The position numbers and the translations under genes are program-made. A stretch of DNA of 64,000 bases from Oscheius sp. JU75 (taxonomy: Eukaryota > Nematoda > Chromadorea > Rhabditida > Rhabditidae), in assembly GCA_037178855.1 (NCBI GenBank), contig JASJZC010000002.1, positions 8,010,501-8,074,500 of the forward strand, given 5' to 3'. Shown here piece after piece: positions 22,364 to 34,083 of this stretch (within the stretch, counting starts at the first letter, position 1; each line of letters begins with the position of its first letter). The notes under the pieces are model-generated. The model was not told the origin of the DNA, did no database searches, and was given only the letters and a program-made list of their open reading frames with translations.

Positions 22364-23014
22364 TGAACTTACGTTTCTTGGTTTATGACATCTGTTCAGA
22401 TTTTGACGTAAACAGAATAAGGGAGATAAACCATGGAATTAGAACAACTGGAGACAGAGAGCAGCGTCAGGTGGTTAAGACACTGAGGCTTGACTGAGAC
22501 AGAAGAGTACAAGGCACAAGGCGACGTATAGTTTTGAACAGAACGAAGAGTACATTTCAATAGTTCTGTCAGTCTCTATCACTTGCTCGAAAGATTCTCA
22601 TCCAAAAGTTCTGTTAGTCATACGGTCGTTTTCTGTCATCTGCGACTGCCGCAACAATTCTCCCGACTGCTGTTACACGTCACACAAAGAGACAGCAAGT
22701 GTCATTCCCATTACTTCCCCTGTAGACGGATGAATAACCAGCACTATTTAATATACTTTCTTCGCAGAACAATTAGGTTTTCGCGTGTCTTTTGAACGGA
22801 AATACATTTGAGGAATTTGGAGATTGACAGAGAGACAGAGAGACAGTGATGAACTTTTCTCTATTCCTTCATCCGCAGAATAATAAACGTCAATTCATTA
22901 AAGCTGCAATGCTGAGAGGGAGCGGCTCCGATGAATTCTTCGAAGAAAAAAAACTAATAGTCTCGAGAGCAGTCTGCCCTCCTTCTCCCCACCAATTGGC
23001 TTTGTCTACGTCGC
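22364..23014. other. Intergenic, no gene supported
   Basis: Short spacer before the receptor gene with one GAGACAGA tract near 22828; nothing else recognised. Confidence 0.5.
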
Positions 23015-24101
23015 ATGAACGCGACGACGGCAACATGCGACCGAACTCGAGACACAGATCTGGAAAATATCCTAGTTTTTGTGACTCACCATGTCGTCTG
23101 TTTCCCTTGTCTCATCCTCAACGTTTCCATTGTTAAATGTCTCCTCTTTACCCAGCCCAAGTTAAACAATACCTTCTACTCTCTGTTTGCATTGTCTTCA
23201 ATATTGGCAATTGTTTACTACCCGGTGGAATTCATCATCTATCGCGGGATAGCCTATTTGACCATATTCCGATGTCAACTGCTGGAAGCTTTTGGAAACT
23301 ACTCTTTCGCTCTGACCGTCCCGTACTTCCTCGTCAATTATTTGGATGCAGCACAGAGCGTGACCTATACTTTCATAACTATCAACAGACTGTCGGCTGT
23401 ATTCAGGCCAGTGAAACATAAGGAGGTAGGCCTGTCTCTGTCCCTGACATATCTAATTCAGAGATGGAAGAAGCTTCTCGGCACAGTCCTGTGTCTTTGT
23501 CTCATCATCCCTCTAACAACTACATTCAACACTTTTGGACCCACCAGAATCATTCCTCTAAATAACGGGATGCTTCTAACCTACACCAGATTCCTCAAGT
23601 TTGTAAGTTTCTCCGTCGCAGCCATTATCTCTCTGTCATTTTCAGATTGCCGCCAGTATGGTGGCTACCATATCCATGTCAATCATGTGCGTGATCTCTA
23701 CCACATGTACTGTCATCACTGTCGTCTCTTTGCATCACAAGGAGACCAGAATCCGTCAAACAGAGACAGCTTTGACTCTGATAGGCGCAGTTATAGCCAT
23801 CACGATTATGCTGAAGGCTAGTGTGCAGGTTATTTTGCAACTTTTCACTTCCAAATCCAGTTTAGCTACTCTTCTTCATAGACACCGCGTATTTGACACC
23901 GACCTGGATACGGTACCATTTCATTAACTTCAGTTACTTGGCTGGACCATGGGCTCTAGTGGCTTTGTGTTCGGAGGTAAGGATAGAGTCAGAGAGACAG
24001 AGAGACAGAGAGACTTGCAGACACGCCTACGACTTAAGACCATGTGGGGATGTGCTTCCAACCGCGTGGAGGCTGTTTCTGTCTCCACTACAACAGCCTG
24101 A
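23015..24101 (+). CDS. Serpentine chemoreceptor, SRV-like (SRG superfamily)
   Basis: Five exons: 23015-23425, 23462-23602, 23646-23820, 23882-23976 and 24021-24101. Seven hydrophobic spans are visible. Family-like marks are PCLILNVSIVKCLLF (TM1), FYSLFALSSILAIVYYPVEF (TM2), LVNYLDAAQ and FITINRLSAVF after TM3, ETALTLIG before TM6, and NFSYLAGPWALVALCSEVR for TM7, as in nematode srv receptors. The Ser/Thr-rich tail ends STTTA. It would be a plasma membrane G-protein-coupled chemoreceptor in sensory neurons. The start Met gives an N-terminus with an NATT glycosylation site. The junction at 23820/23882 (donor GTGTGC) is the weakest part of the model. An earlier Met at 22846 belongs to an unlikely frame. 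Confidence 0.8.
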
Positions 24102-24608
24102 AGCCACTGATAATCGTGCAAGAACCAATGACTAAACCTCACAGTTCAGAGATAGTCCAGTACCAAGTCTCCGACCTCGTAGCCTATAAACTAAAATGAA
24201 TTAACTTGTAGTACTGTGTCGCATTCAGTAGATCAGAGTGTGTCCATGGAAACAGCCAGATGACGGTGGCATCCTCCACAGCGTTGAACAGATGACAATC
24301 CAGCATCTTGTATCCGAAAAGCTCGTTGGGAAAACCTATCTCGTGCACCTTCCTGAAGTTTCCGGCTGGGGAGCAGCCGTGGCTGGAGCCATCGGAGTCG
24401 GACAGATGGGACTGGAAGAGTTCCGGAACAAGTCCCCGAAGGCATCTGTCTTCAGTCCACAGATATCCGAAGATGAAAGACAGAAAGAGGTCTTCAGGTG
24501 GAAAGAAGCCGTCCGACGAGCCTGTTGTTGGGCTCATTGAATTTTTTCTCATTACCGTGTGCCTTACCACTTCTAGCGCCATTTTCGGAACTCATTTTTC
24601 AGATAGGT

Positions 24609-24660
24609 CATATTCTGCAAAGTTGTAGCCCTTACTGCTCTACAACTTTGCAAAATATTG
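24609..24660 (+). repeat. Hairpin element upstream of 5S copy 2
   Basis: Duplicate of the 17739-17790 hairpin within the copied segment. Confidence 0.8.
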
Positions 24661-24755
24661 CAATGCTTAAAAATATCATCTTGTATCCGAAAAGCTCGTT
24701 GGGAAAACGTATCTCGTGCACTGAGAATGTGTTTAGCAGCCAAACAAGCATTTTC

Positions 24756-24874
24756 GCTTACGGCCACACCACGTTGAAAGTACGCCATCCCGTCCGATCT
24801 GGCAAGTCAAGCAACGTTGGGCCCGGTTAGTACTTGGATCGGAGACGGCTTGGGAATCCCGGGTGTCGTAAGCT
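24756..24874 (+). rRNA. 5S rRNA, copy 2
   Basis: 119 nt; full-length 5S sequence with intact internal promoter (TTGGATCGGAGACGGC) and intact terminal stem GCTTACG/CGTAAGC, followed by TTTTT. It is in the segment duplicated from 17.5-18 kb but carries fewer changes than copy 1. Confidence 0.88.
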
Positions 24875-25051
24875 TTTTGCCTTTTTTTTGAGTCTCTCGC
24901 TCGCTATAAATTGCTGTTTTGAACCCGAAAACGACAAGAGTATTCGACTCCCCATTTTATGGGCTACAAGATCGGTTACTTGCAACTGACACCTCTTTGT
25001 CTCTCTGTCTCTTCCAATCACTCTGTCTCTATGTCCTGTAAACAAATCTGC

Positions 25052-26336
25052 TCAAAACTCTTCTTGTAACAATGACACAATATACTGTAAGGCTTGGTAC
25101 CCTCCCACTCCTTTCTTCTCTACGACCATGAATATGGCTCGACCATTCCAATAGACCGTAGCGGTATCTTCTCTCCTGGCAAACCTAAAGACATTCTTCT
25201 TTTTACTGTAAAAGTACCTAACCTGGCAAAAAGTAGCCGCACCTTGACCAAACTACCAGTTTCGTCAGCTTGTTCTACCAGCCAGTGCCAGACTTTTATA
25301 TAGGAGGAGTCAAGTTTTTCGTGGGAGTGAACTCCGAAGATAGATAAGTGGTCGGCTCCTGTCCTCCAACACTAAAATGTTTAGTATAGATTCTTTGTCT
25401 TCTTGTCTCTCTACCACACTGTCTTTCTATCTCTCTGTCTCTGTCACTTACCAAAAACTGTTTGAGGAAGACGTCAACCGGAACATGATTCTGTATGCAT
25501 TTCCCAATGATCAAACCTCTTCCTTTGAACCTTTCTAACCTCTCAATGTTCGTGACCAAGGTATCCAGATACAAGAAATCATAGGAAAGTATCTGAAACG
25601 AGACATAGTAAGAGTGACAGTGACAGTGGTAGTGACCGTAACTCACCTTGTCATCTACAGTTATCTTGTCGCTTCCTTCTATCCTGTAGACCAGACTTTT
25701 GCAATCCACAGCAGACGCTAAATCTTGATAGAAGTTGTTCTCTTCTATGAGAACCAAACATGGTAGTCCGTTGAGTTTCATAAAATGTTCGACTAGGATC
25801 TTCTTCAGTTTCAGCTTCACCTAAACTTCCTGTAATCTATGTGTTTGTACTCTTCGTACCGACAAAGGAAGCTTCGCTGTTGACCTGACATCAATCTTTA
25901 GGACATTGACAGTATGGAATTTCTGTTCAGCTCGCTTTTGGATGTCTGTCTGTATTTGGAGTATGTGGCGTAAGGCACACGGTGTGGGTCTGAAAGCGAA
26001 AACTGTCACTGTCCGGTCTATGTCACCTACCCGTGGTCAGTTTTGAAAACCTGATATGCCGCTGTCTTTTTATTCACTTTTAACTTCCCATTGATGATAG
26101 TGTAGAAACAGTCATTGTTATCGCTTAACACAATCTTAAACCGGCCATACGGGAAGGAGATTATGGAAACTTACATGGTTGGTATTGTAGATGGTCAAGC
26201 TCAGACAATAGGAGTCGAAAAACCACAGTGGATCGTCGAGATTCGGGTCTGATGGACCGTAATAGGGCTGCTTGAATAGTTCCTCGTCTCTACCCTTGGA
26301 AATGTTTTGGACAAGACGATTGAAAAGACGAAGCAT
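25052..26336 (-). CDS. Nematode F-box-associated (FBA-type) domain protein, likely
   Basis: Minus-strand exons from MLRLFNRLVQNISKG (26336) through about 26180, 26120-26035, 25990-25860, 25820-25648, 25592-25453, 25372-25226 and 25183-25052. Spliced frames stay open, about 300 residues. The C-terminal half follows the pattern of nematode F-box-associated domains: VNVLKIDVRS, YLDTLVTNIERLE, a DVFLKQFLCWRTGADHL stretch (family: D-x-F-L-K-x-W-x-x-G-x-x-x-L), and near the end DTATVYWNGRAIFMVV. Such proteins are adaptors of SCF ubiquitin ligases. I do not see a clear F-box at the N-terminus; an upstream exon is possible because an AG acceptor directly precedes the chosen Met. Family assignment is moderate. 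Confidence 0.55.
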
Positions 26337-26661
26337 GTCTGAAAATGATGAAAAAGAGAATGCAGAGATACAGAGAGAATAAAAGACTCCAATGAGCCGA
26401 GTAACCACGGGCCTCGCCGTAAACAAACTTGTTTACGCGTGATCAGCTGATGTCCCTCCCCAGTCGCCTGGACTCTATCTCCCCCTGTAAAAGACCAGAA
26501 AATATACTTTATTCGAGTCCAAATAAATGTTGAAATGTCTTTTTTTCTACCCGAAGAGCACCCGTACCGTCTCCTCAATCCTCTTCAGCTCTGTCCTTCA
26601 TCGATCCCCGAATCCGAATGGGCCGACTTGGACATGAGATTTTCTCCTGGAAAACACAACT

Positions 26662-28624
26662 TTAGTTTTGAATCTCATTCCCTTCCGAACCTTGGTCTTT
26701 TAAAGGTTTGTTATTTGAATGTTCGTAGAACGAGGCTCCTTCCTTGACTCTGACTCTGGTCGGGCGGGTAGACTTGTCGTAGATGAACATGGCTAGGTAG
26801 ACACCGTTGAAACCGAACTGGAGGTAGTAGGGGACCTGAACTTGGTCGTAAAGCGCAGAAACAGAGACAGACCTGAGCCATAATTCGGAAAATGACATAG
26901 ATTTCAGAGTCAGAAGCTTCGATGATTCCTAGGATCAGTCCAAGACGAGACAGATTCTCTGGTGCGTTTAAGACAATGTCAACCAATGCTATTCCGAGCC
27001 AGCGAAGCACAAAGGTATGGTGCTTTTGTAGGGTCTGAAACTCGAAGAGTCATGTCACTGTCTCTCCCCCTGTCTCTCTCAGTTCGAAGAACACTCACCG
27101 CGTTGTTCCTGGGAGAGACGTTCTTGCGCAAGTCGTCACTTTGCAGCTGGGCCAGGTGATTCCGCTTGTAGTGAAAGCCGAAGACGACAGACATGTCCAC
27201 GTAGAGAATGATCAGAGTTGGAATGATGAAAGATCTAAAGAGATTGCATACTACAGAACTCATTGTCACTGTCACTGTCACTGTGAATCTGTTTCTTACC
27301 CCATGGATTCCATGAAGAGGAACGCCTTGTTCGCAAAAGGATACCCACCAACAGTGACCATAGTACATCCTCCCTAAAAACTGACATTATTTTCGGATCT
27401 CCTGTGAACGTCAAGGACCCAAATTTTCCCAGAAAACTCGCCTTGGGGTCATTAACGACGGCAATTAGAAGCCACAAATTGAAGAACACTGCTGCGCAAA
27501 GCACCGTGAACATTGCCTGAATAATCGGTCAATTATGCTAGAAGACTAAAAATTGGACTGACCTTGAAGGGAAGACGCCAGAGACGGAGGTAGAAGAGAG
27601 GGTGGTAAACTGAGAGATACCTAAAATGCATTGCTTTTGACCGTAGATGAGTATGTACCTAAGAGTGGACATCAGAAGCCAGCTCCAGATCGAAACAAAA
27701 GTCGAAATGTGCATGGAGAAGGTCGTGATCTGAAAACGTGAATTCAAACAAAAAAGAAAAATGATTTCTGGAGATATGGGGAATTGAACCCCAGACCTCT
27801 CCCATGCTAAGGGAGCGCTCTACCACTGAGCTATATCCCCAACGAGATCACCCGAAAATCGATGGCACTGATAAGAGAACGTCTCATCATTGTTGACTTT
27901 TCTGACCTTTGAACACTCTGTCTCTTTGTCGCCCTGTTTCTCTGTCTCTCTGTCTCTTTCTCCCGTTGTCGCTCTGTCCGTTTCTCTCTTACTCTCTGTA
28001 TCCCTGACTCACCCCCTCTGCGCCAGACTGTCCCTCCCTCCCTAAACTAATTACCCACTCATAAAGCCAAAGAGTCGACTTCCAATCCCTAACTCGCCTT
28101 GCAAATGATGTTGAGAGCACCAGTTGGAACAACCTCTGCTAGAATGATGGTTTCACTGGTGATTGAGATGACGTAGTGTATGAAGATGGAACAGAGACTA
28201 CCAATGTCGGCTACGGCCATGACGAAGAGACAGAGTCCTTGTCCATTGCTGAAAAAAGAACGATCTGTCTCTGTCTCCACTGATCTTCAAATGCTGTTCT
28301 CATCGTCAGTGGATTAACATTATCCCCCTTCAGAGCCAAAAATTGAATTCCATCCTTTTGCGTAGAGCTCACCGCCGTCATGATAATGAAGCATGGAATG
28401 CTCATAAATGTAATACTGTGAATTATTCATATAGCGCTCGGACTTTGAAGTTTCTGCACGTAACACAAAATGAACGAACCTGTACAGATCGGCACACTTC
28501 TTATTCAGTTGCCGCATCCGGTAGAGGACGAAAAAGTTGCACGGGAGACCGAAAAGGATGGCGGCTGCGTAAAGAATGTAGCAGGAGAACACCACCGTGA
28601 TGATGAGGTCCGATGGCTCGGTCA
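26662..28624 (-). CDS. Seven-transmembrane receptor (serpentine type)
   Basis: Nine minus-strand exons: 28624-28480, 28248-28098, 27729-27659, 27620-27563, 27516-27442, 27373-27300, 27234-27099, 27034-26873 and 26835-26662. Hydrophobic spans appear in order. After TM3 comes STLR-YLSVYHPLFYLRLWR, comparable to the DRY region; TM7 is FGFNGVYLAMFIYDKS; the tail is basic and ends EGNEIQN. It is a plasma membrane GPCR of a nematode family I cannot name. Exons ending at 28098 and 27442 use AAG|GCGAGT donors, that is GC-AG introns; any GT alternative breaks the frame. The intron at 27730-28097 contains a tRNA-Ala on the same strand. An AG acceptor sits two bases before the start codon, indicating a 5' UTR exon or trans-splicing. 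Confidence 0.78.
27769..27840 (-). tRNA. tRNA-Ala (AGC)
   Basis: 72 nt that fold completely: acceptor GGGGATA with TATCTCC (one G-T pair), D-arm AGCTCAGTGGTAGAGC, anticodon arm CTCCC-TTAGCAT-GGGAG giving anticodon AGC, T-arm CTGGGGTTCAATTCCCCA overlapping the acceptor end, and discriminator A. A and B boxes are intact. It lies within an intron of the receptor gene on the same strand. Confidence 0.95.
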
Positions 28625-28699
28625 TGACTGAAAAATAGAGCTATTTGACCACTAGGCTGGAGAGGAAAATGTTAAAGTGATCTCTAAAAAAAGGCAAAA

Positions 28700-28818
28700 A
28701 GCTTACGACACCCGGGATTCCCAAGCCGTCTCCGATCCAAGTACTAACCGGGCCCAACGTTGCTTGACTTGCCAGATCGGACGGGATGGGGTACTTTCAA
28801 CGTGGTGTGGCCGTAAGC
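28700..28818 (-). rRNA. 5S rRNA, copy 3
   Basis: 119 nt, full-length, minus strand, followed by AAAAAG-complement T-run. One visible substitution (GTACCCCATCCC instead of GTACGCCATCCC on its sense strand). The conserved linker and hairpin lie upstream at 28819-28970. Confidence 0.85.
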
Positions 28819-28915
28819 GAAAGTGCTTGTTTCGCTGCCAAGCACGTTCCCAGTGGCCAACATATTATTTTCGAACAAGTTTTTCGGGCTCCAGATGCCA
28901 CTTTTCGGCTATGCA

Positions 28916-28964
28916 ATGTTTTGTAAAGTTGTAGCCCTTGATCTTGGCTACATTTTTGCAAAAC
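28916..28964 (-). repeat. Hairpin element upstream of 5S copy 3
   Basis: TGTTTTGTAAAGTTGTAG and GGCTACATTTTTGCAAAAC arms; diverged copy of the dispersed hairpin. Confidence 0.65.
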
Positions 28965-31667
28965 TGCAAGGCTAGAAAATGCCGTCCTACGTCAGAAAAG
29001 TGCAAATGAAATGAGGAACACTGTCAGAGACAGTTCAGTATGTTCAGGTTTCTGGCTTTCTTACAGTACTTCTAGTTGGTCGAGATTTTCATATGAGGAG
29101 GGTATTAAAAATTGACATCGACAACCATTCACCAATTTCCTATAGATACTGAGGACATTTCCCTATCAAGATAGCTAATGCATCAGAAAGACAGCGAGAA
29201 TCCGACAGTACCGATTGAGGCAAGTCCAAAATAGTCAGAGAGATAGGCTGACATGTTGACAGTATGACAGAGAGACCATAGACTCTATTGTACTTACCCC
29301 CCATGCTTTCTCCACGAATTCTCAGAGTCATCTTGCTTGTTAATGATGTCTCTGACTCAGGCTAGATGCTAGCGAATAGGTTCTGACGACTAAACGGATA
29401 CCCTCTTCGGTGAGTGGCTCCGCCCTCTCCCTTTCTAACTGACCCCATGTTAGCAATGTTATTTACGCGACAATTATGGAAGAGAGTGGTCTTAGAAGAG
29501 AGAGTAGTTAACCTAATGAACGGGTAGTTATTAACTATTTCGGGGAGACAATTTGCTACTGTAGCGATAGAGATAGAGGAGAGAGAGAGGGACATAGGGA
29601 CAGTTTGACTCATCCCCCATTCCCAGTCTGTTCCTCCGTTTCTTGCAAAACCTCTAAGTAACTTAAAGCCCAAACTATGATACATTGCACTGCGTGGTAG
29701 ACCTCCATTCAATGGAAAACAGCCCCCTGGACCAAAAACACTAGTTCCTGGACTCTAATGACGTGTCCCGATGACAGCTGGGTAGTACTTGCCTAATGAT
29801 CGAGAGGCATTCTCGAATAGACCCTTTTTTGGACCTCTACGCATCTAATTGCAGCGCATTTCATAGAGAGCAATATGAGACCAACGTTTTGAGCTTCCGA
29901 AACTGACCAGGAACCTTTGGATAGAGTCTCGAGGGAGTACGGGTGCACTGACAAAAGGTGGCGCGAAATTACAAATTTGGGTCGTTTACTTGGAGAAAAG
30001 CTGTTTTGAGCGGAGAAGCGGGCTGAAACCTCGTCTCCGAAACTGAAAGGGACACACAAAAATTAAGCCTGTTTATTGTTGCTGCCCACTGACGGGGGCC
30101 TTTTGCATTTCTTAGAAGCTTACTCTTGAGCTCACCTGTCCTCTGACGTGATTGTTCTTAGAGTAATCTGTCTGTCTCTGTATCTCTTTGTCTCTCTGTC
30201 TCTATGTCGCTCAGTCTCTCTCTGTCTCTCTGTCTCTCTGTCTCTCACTGTCTCTTTCTGCCTCTATGTCTCTCTGTCTCTCATATTTCTGATTAGGCAC
30301 GGGAGTAGGTCGTGCCCGTGCCCGGAAATCGCGGCCAGTAGGCATGGTACCGTCCCGTTCCCATGCCTACTCCTGATAACTGATCTTACTTACATAGACT
30401 ACCAATCTGAACCCCTAATTGGGTCACGAGGATTTATTCTTAGAAGTCATAGACACGAAAAAGGATAAAGTAATTACGAGCTCCGATAGGTCACATGTAT
30501 ACCAGACATGATCCTAATTAATTTCAGTACAGAGACCAGAAGTTACCTGCCTAGGTAGTACGGGAAGAACTCACATTCGTTATACGTGAAATTAGCCCAG
30601 TCGTCATACGTGAAATTAGTTAGGTTTAGAGCCATCGATGGAGGGGCTCTGCTGGCGAATCACTCAATCACAAGCAGCCACCGACCGGCCTCAAATGAGT
30701 TTTGCGCTCGAACACCTGGCTATCGGTTCATGAGGTCAGCTTCGAGGGAAGTCAGCCTTGTAGAGTACGGGGACCGTCCGAAAGAGAAAGATAGATGTTC
30801 TTCCGGCCCCATGCCAAAACCTACGACAACAAATCCTCCGGTGACAACTAATAACCGAAGACGCTAATCCTCTTCCAAAAAGAGAGAGACAGAGAGGGGA
30901 ACTCCCAAACGGGAAAACAACGAGAGACTGGTGAAAGATGACGGCGTGAGCATATATCAAGAAGAGGGTGATTTGTTTACTCTCAGTCTATGGCATCACT
31001 TGGAAATTAAGGTTCTCTGTCAAGTGCAGTCGTCTCTATGAAAAGGTACTTCCTGAAATGCTACGACTATAATTATAGTAGTAGTTATAGTAGTAGTTAT
31101 AGACGATAGTTTCTGTCCTTTTTCTTCTCTGCAGAAAACTTAATAACCTGCGTCAGAACAGGTGAAAGCCGAGGTCGGTGGTACAAAACCGAGACAAGCT
31201 GGAATAATTAGCCTAAGGAGGTTCCAGGGAACAACACCCATTTGAGAATGGAAAATGTTTCTGGGGAAGAGAGAGAGAGAGAGATGAAGAGGCCAGAAAT
31301 CTGGACCAAATTCGAGAATATATGAGGGAAGACAATATTTGAACTGGCCAAATAAATTCTGAGAATTTGGGACCGTTTTATGAAGAAGACTAAAAAAAAC
31401 GGAAAAGATTCAGAGAAAGACAGGAAAGCAGAAAGACACAGAGACAGAGATAGAGAAAAAAAAGAGTGAAATAGAGAAAAAAACTAGCAAAGGACTTTCT
31501 AATTGGAGCTCTGGGTATTATCTTGGTGGCAGGAGAACGCCGAGAGGAGACACAAATTAATTCCAAGTAAGTCAACAACCTTGTTCTTGAACGGAGCAAA
31601 GCCGAACCTATCTCAGTTCTAATTAATAAACAGATAAAAACGACGAACCAAATCGGAAAAAGCAAAA
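28965..31667. other. Intergenic, no gene supported
   Basis: About 2.7 kb. It holds GAGACAGA/TCTCTGTC tracts (29580-29600, 30160-30290, 31430-31470), two adjacent stem-loops near 30297-30373, and a duplicated CATACGTGAAATTAG near 30580-30620. ORFs at 30586-30867 lack splice support. Confidence 0.45.
30297..30373. repeat. Two adjacent stem-loops
   Basis: GCACGGG pairs with CCCGTGC within 30298-30324, and AGTAGGCATGG pairs with CCATGCCTACT at about 30339-30371. Both arms share a GTAGG core. Confidence 0.55.
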
Positions 31668-31786
31668 AGCTTACGACACCCGGGATTCCCAAGCCGTCTC
31701 CGATCCAAGTACTAACCGGGCCCAACGTTGCTTGACTTGCCAGATCGGACGGGATGGCGTACTTTCAACGTGGTGTGGCCGTAAGC
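31668..31786 (-). rRNA. 5S rRNA, copy 4
   Basis: 119 nt, full-length and without visible damage, minus strand. It ends in a T-run. Its upstream linker and a strongly diverged hairpin (31864-31940) are recognisable. Confidence 0.9.
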
Positions 31787-32247
31787 GAAACTGTTTGTTT
31801 CACTGTGAAGCACATTCTCTGTTCACGAAATTTTTATCCCATCCAGTTTTTCAGGCGCAATATAATGTTTTCGAGGCTTGTGGTTTAGCGAAGTTGTAGT
31901 CAAGATCAATTGCTACCATATCGCAGAACATTGCAAGGCTGGCAAATGCTGTCTTCTACCCGGAAATAACTAATTATGAAGGCAAGCCAATAAATCTGTT
32001 AATTCTTGTGTTACTGTCACTGTAGGTCCCTCTTCCAATAACTCTATCTCCCTGCACAGACCCTCACACCTTTTTGGGTACGGGTGCAATTGTCTACGAG
32101 TGTCGGCTGACCTTCCCCAGATGCGACAATTGTCGCGTCCAACTAGCTTCTTTCGGTATCCAGCAACCAGTTTCGAGACCACTTGAAGATGCTTCGAGAG
32201 TGCCACCAGAGTTACCTCTTCTCTCCTACCAGCCGACTTAGCTGTCC

Positions 32248-33492
32248 ATGTCCTTTCAAGAAGAGGACAGTCGAGCTGCTGCCGCCTTCCGGATAGCCTC
32301 CCTCGTCTCCATCTTTGTCATCCTGACATGTGGATTTCTGTTTTGTCTGGTGGCTGAGGATGTTGAGCGCTTTGGAAGCAGTTACCGAGTTGAGAGTGTA
32401 GAACTTGAGGTGGGTCGAGGCTCTGAACAATCCCCTTGTATTTCAGCTGATGCGATCTGAATCCCACAACCTGATGGACTACAAGCTGAGGGAGAAGAGA
32501 CAGTCCTTTTTCCAAAGACGAGAGTACAAGAACAGACATAGAGCAGGTGGCTATAGAGCTGGAGATGCTCCGAGAATCTGTGGTAAGTCGGGTTCTCGAT
32601 TGGTCAAATCCGTGTTCAGACTGTATGGTCGTCCAGTGCCCACGTGGAGCCAGAGGACCTCCAGGCAGTGATGGTGAGCTGGCCGATGATGGTAGTCCAG
32701 GAGAGCCGGGAAAGCCAGGACTTGATGGAGTTTTCTTAGTCGAAGAGATTCAATGTCCTCCTTGTCCCAGGGGTCCTAGAGGACCGGATGGAGATGCTGG
32801 AGAGAAGGGTGAGTATAGAGAGACAGTGACAGTGACAGAGTATCATTCCAGGAGAGCCTGGCAAGCCCGGAGTGCCAGGAATTCCCGGTCACGACGGTAC
32901 CAACGAGCCTGGACCAGTTGGAGAGCCCGGATCCAGAGGACAATCAGGTCGACCGGGCAAGAAAGGACAGCCTGGTGAACCGGGTCAGGACGCTGTGCAA
33001 CTGATTGGAGTTCCGGGCCCGAAGGGTCCTGACGGGCCTCCAGGCTTCCCTGGACCTCGAGGCGATCCGGGAGAGAACGGTAGTCCAGCCCAACCAGGAC
33101 CTGAAGGTCTCTCCGGACCACAAGGAGAGCCTGGAGAGGACGGAGAGTACGGTTCGCGAGGTCCTCCCGGTAGAAAAGGTGCTGCCGGGCCAGACGGAGG
33201 TTACTGCCAGTGTCCTCCGAGAGAAGGAGCCGGGATTGCGACCTCCTCCGGAACGGACAGTATGCCTCTGACTTGGGAAGAATACAGGAGAGGAACCATT
33301 CGGACTCTGGCAGTTCCTGATCCAAGACCCTACTCAAGGAAACTCCCAGCTCCTAGACTATTACCAAATCTTCCGGAACTGCCAAGGATTCCTCAGCTTC
33401 CAGAGGATGAAGAGGACAGCTACCCAAGATCTCCGAGCTACAATCTTCAGCACCGAGGCTATATTGATATTCCTCAGGCAAAAATAAGGTAG
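32248..33492 (+). CDS. Cuticle collagen
   Basis: Four exons: 32248-32409, 32447-32582, 32620-32808 and 32852-33492. The N-terminus has a cytosolic start, a membrane span ([20 protein letters not shown]) typical of the nematode cuticle collagen N-terminal domain, and a basic LREKRQS site for subtilisin-like cleavage. Gly-X-Y triplets follow in blocks interrupted by cysteine pairs (CMVVQC, CPPC), then a long triplet region and CQCPP, and a non-collagenous tail rich in Pro, Leu and Arg. Such chains trimerise in the ER, are secreted by hypodermis and crosslinked through cysteines and tyrosines. The C-terminal tail of about 90 residues after the last cysteines is long and Pro/Leu-rich. Introns are 37-43 nt. 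Confidence 0.95.
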
Positions 33493-33533
33493 GGAACACT
33501 TTTTGAGCCCTATTGCAGCAAAAACAAAATATT

Positions 33534-33605
33534 TCGCTGGCTCAGGACTCGAACCCGGGTCTTCTGGGCCGCAGTCTCTTAACGGCTGAGCCATCTGAGC
33601 AGAAG
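33534..33605 (-). other. tRNA-like sequence
   Basis: On the minus strand, GCTCAG and CTGAGC can close an acceptor-like stem, with D-arm-like TGGCTCAGCCGTTAAGAG and T-arm-like CCGGGTTCGAGTCC. The spacing is wrong for a normal tRNA (short 3' half). Probably a tRNA-derived repeat or pseudogene. Confidence 0.35.
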
Positions 33606-33712
33606 TCGCGGCGACTGTCTGAGTTTTTCTTGAACTGTATCGCGTTCTTAAAAAAAAAGAAAAGCAACGCCTTCTTTTGTATTCTTCGAAGACATGATTT
33701 TTCAAACTTTTT

Positions 33713-33762
33713 ATGTTCTGCAGTACTGTAGCAACCCACTACCCTACAACTTTGCAGAGCAT
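33713..33762 (+). repeat. Solo hairpin element
   Basis: ATGTTCTGCAGTACTGTAG and CTACAACTTTGCAGAGCAT arms; no 5S adjacent. Confidence 0.7.
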
Positions 33763-34083
33763 TGCTAAATCCAAAGGTGCTGTTTTGAACCTGAATTGTC
33801 TCTTTTAAATGTACTGCAAAAGTGCTTTCAGCCATTCTCCCATGTCTCCTCTGATCGACTATCGTGACTCCAGAGAAGGCATAAATAACGTGAGTTTGCC
33901 ACCAAATCTCATCTAAAGGATCTCGTTTTAGCGCGTCGTAATGAGTCGAAAACGTCCCTCCTCTCCGGTTGTCCGTGGCAGTTCAGTCGATTTCGATCTC
34001 CGTCGAAGATTATGAGAAATTTTTTATTCCAACAATAAATAACAGGAAGAGATATGTTTCTGCTGCGTTTTACCAAGACGTTT

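Larger units (their letters stand above)
24303..24930 (+). pseudogene. Duplicated 3' fragment of glycerol kinase plus 5S unit
   Basis: From 24348 on, the sequence is a near-identical copy of 17477-18046: the last 64 codons of glycerol kinase exon 7, its stop and 3' flank, the hairpin, the linker and the 5S. Differences are few (for example Ala to Val in GAIGVGQ, Gly to Cys before the final WAH). Just before the junction, 24303-24347 copies the 5S-unit linker (17807-17851), so the piece order is linker then kinase end, as at a head-to-tail junction. The kinase fragment lacks the upstream exons, the VDGG motif and a splice acceptor in frame, so it should not code for an enzyme. Confidence 0.88.

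Noticed and set aside
30586-30867. 93-codon plus-strand frame
   Set aside because: No domain, no signal peptide, no splice context; neighbouring sequence looks non-coding.
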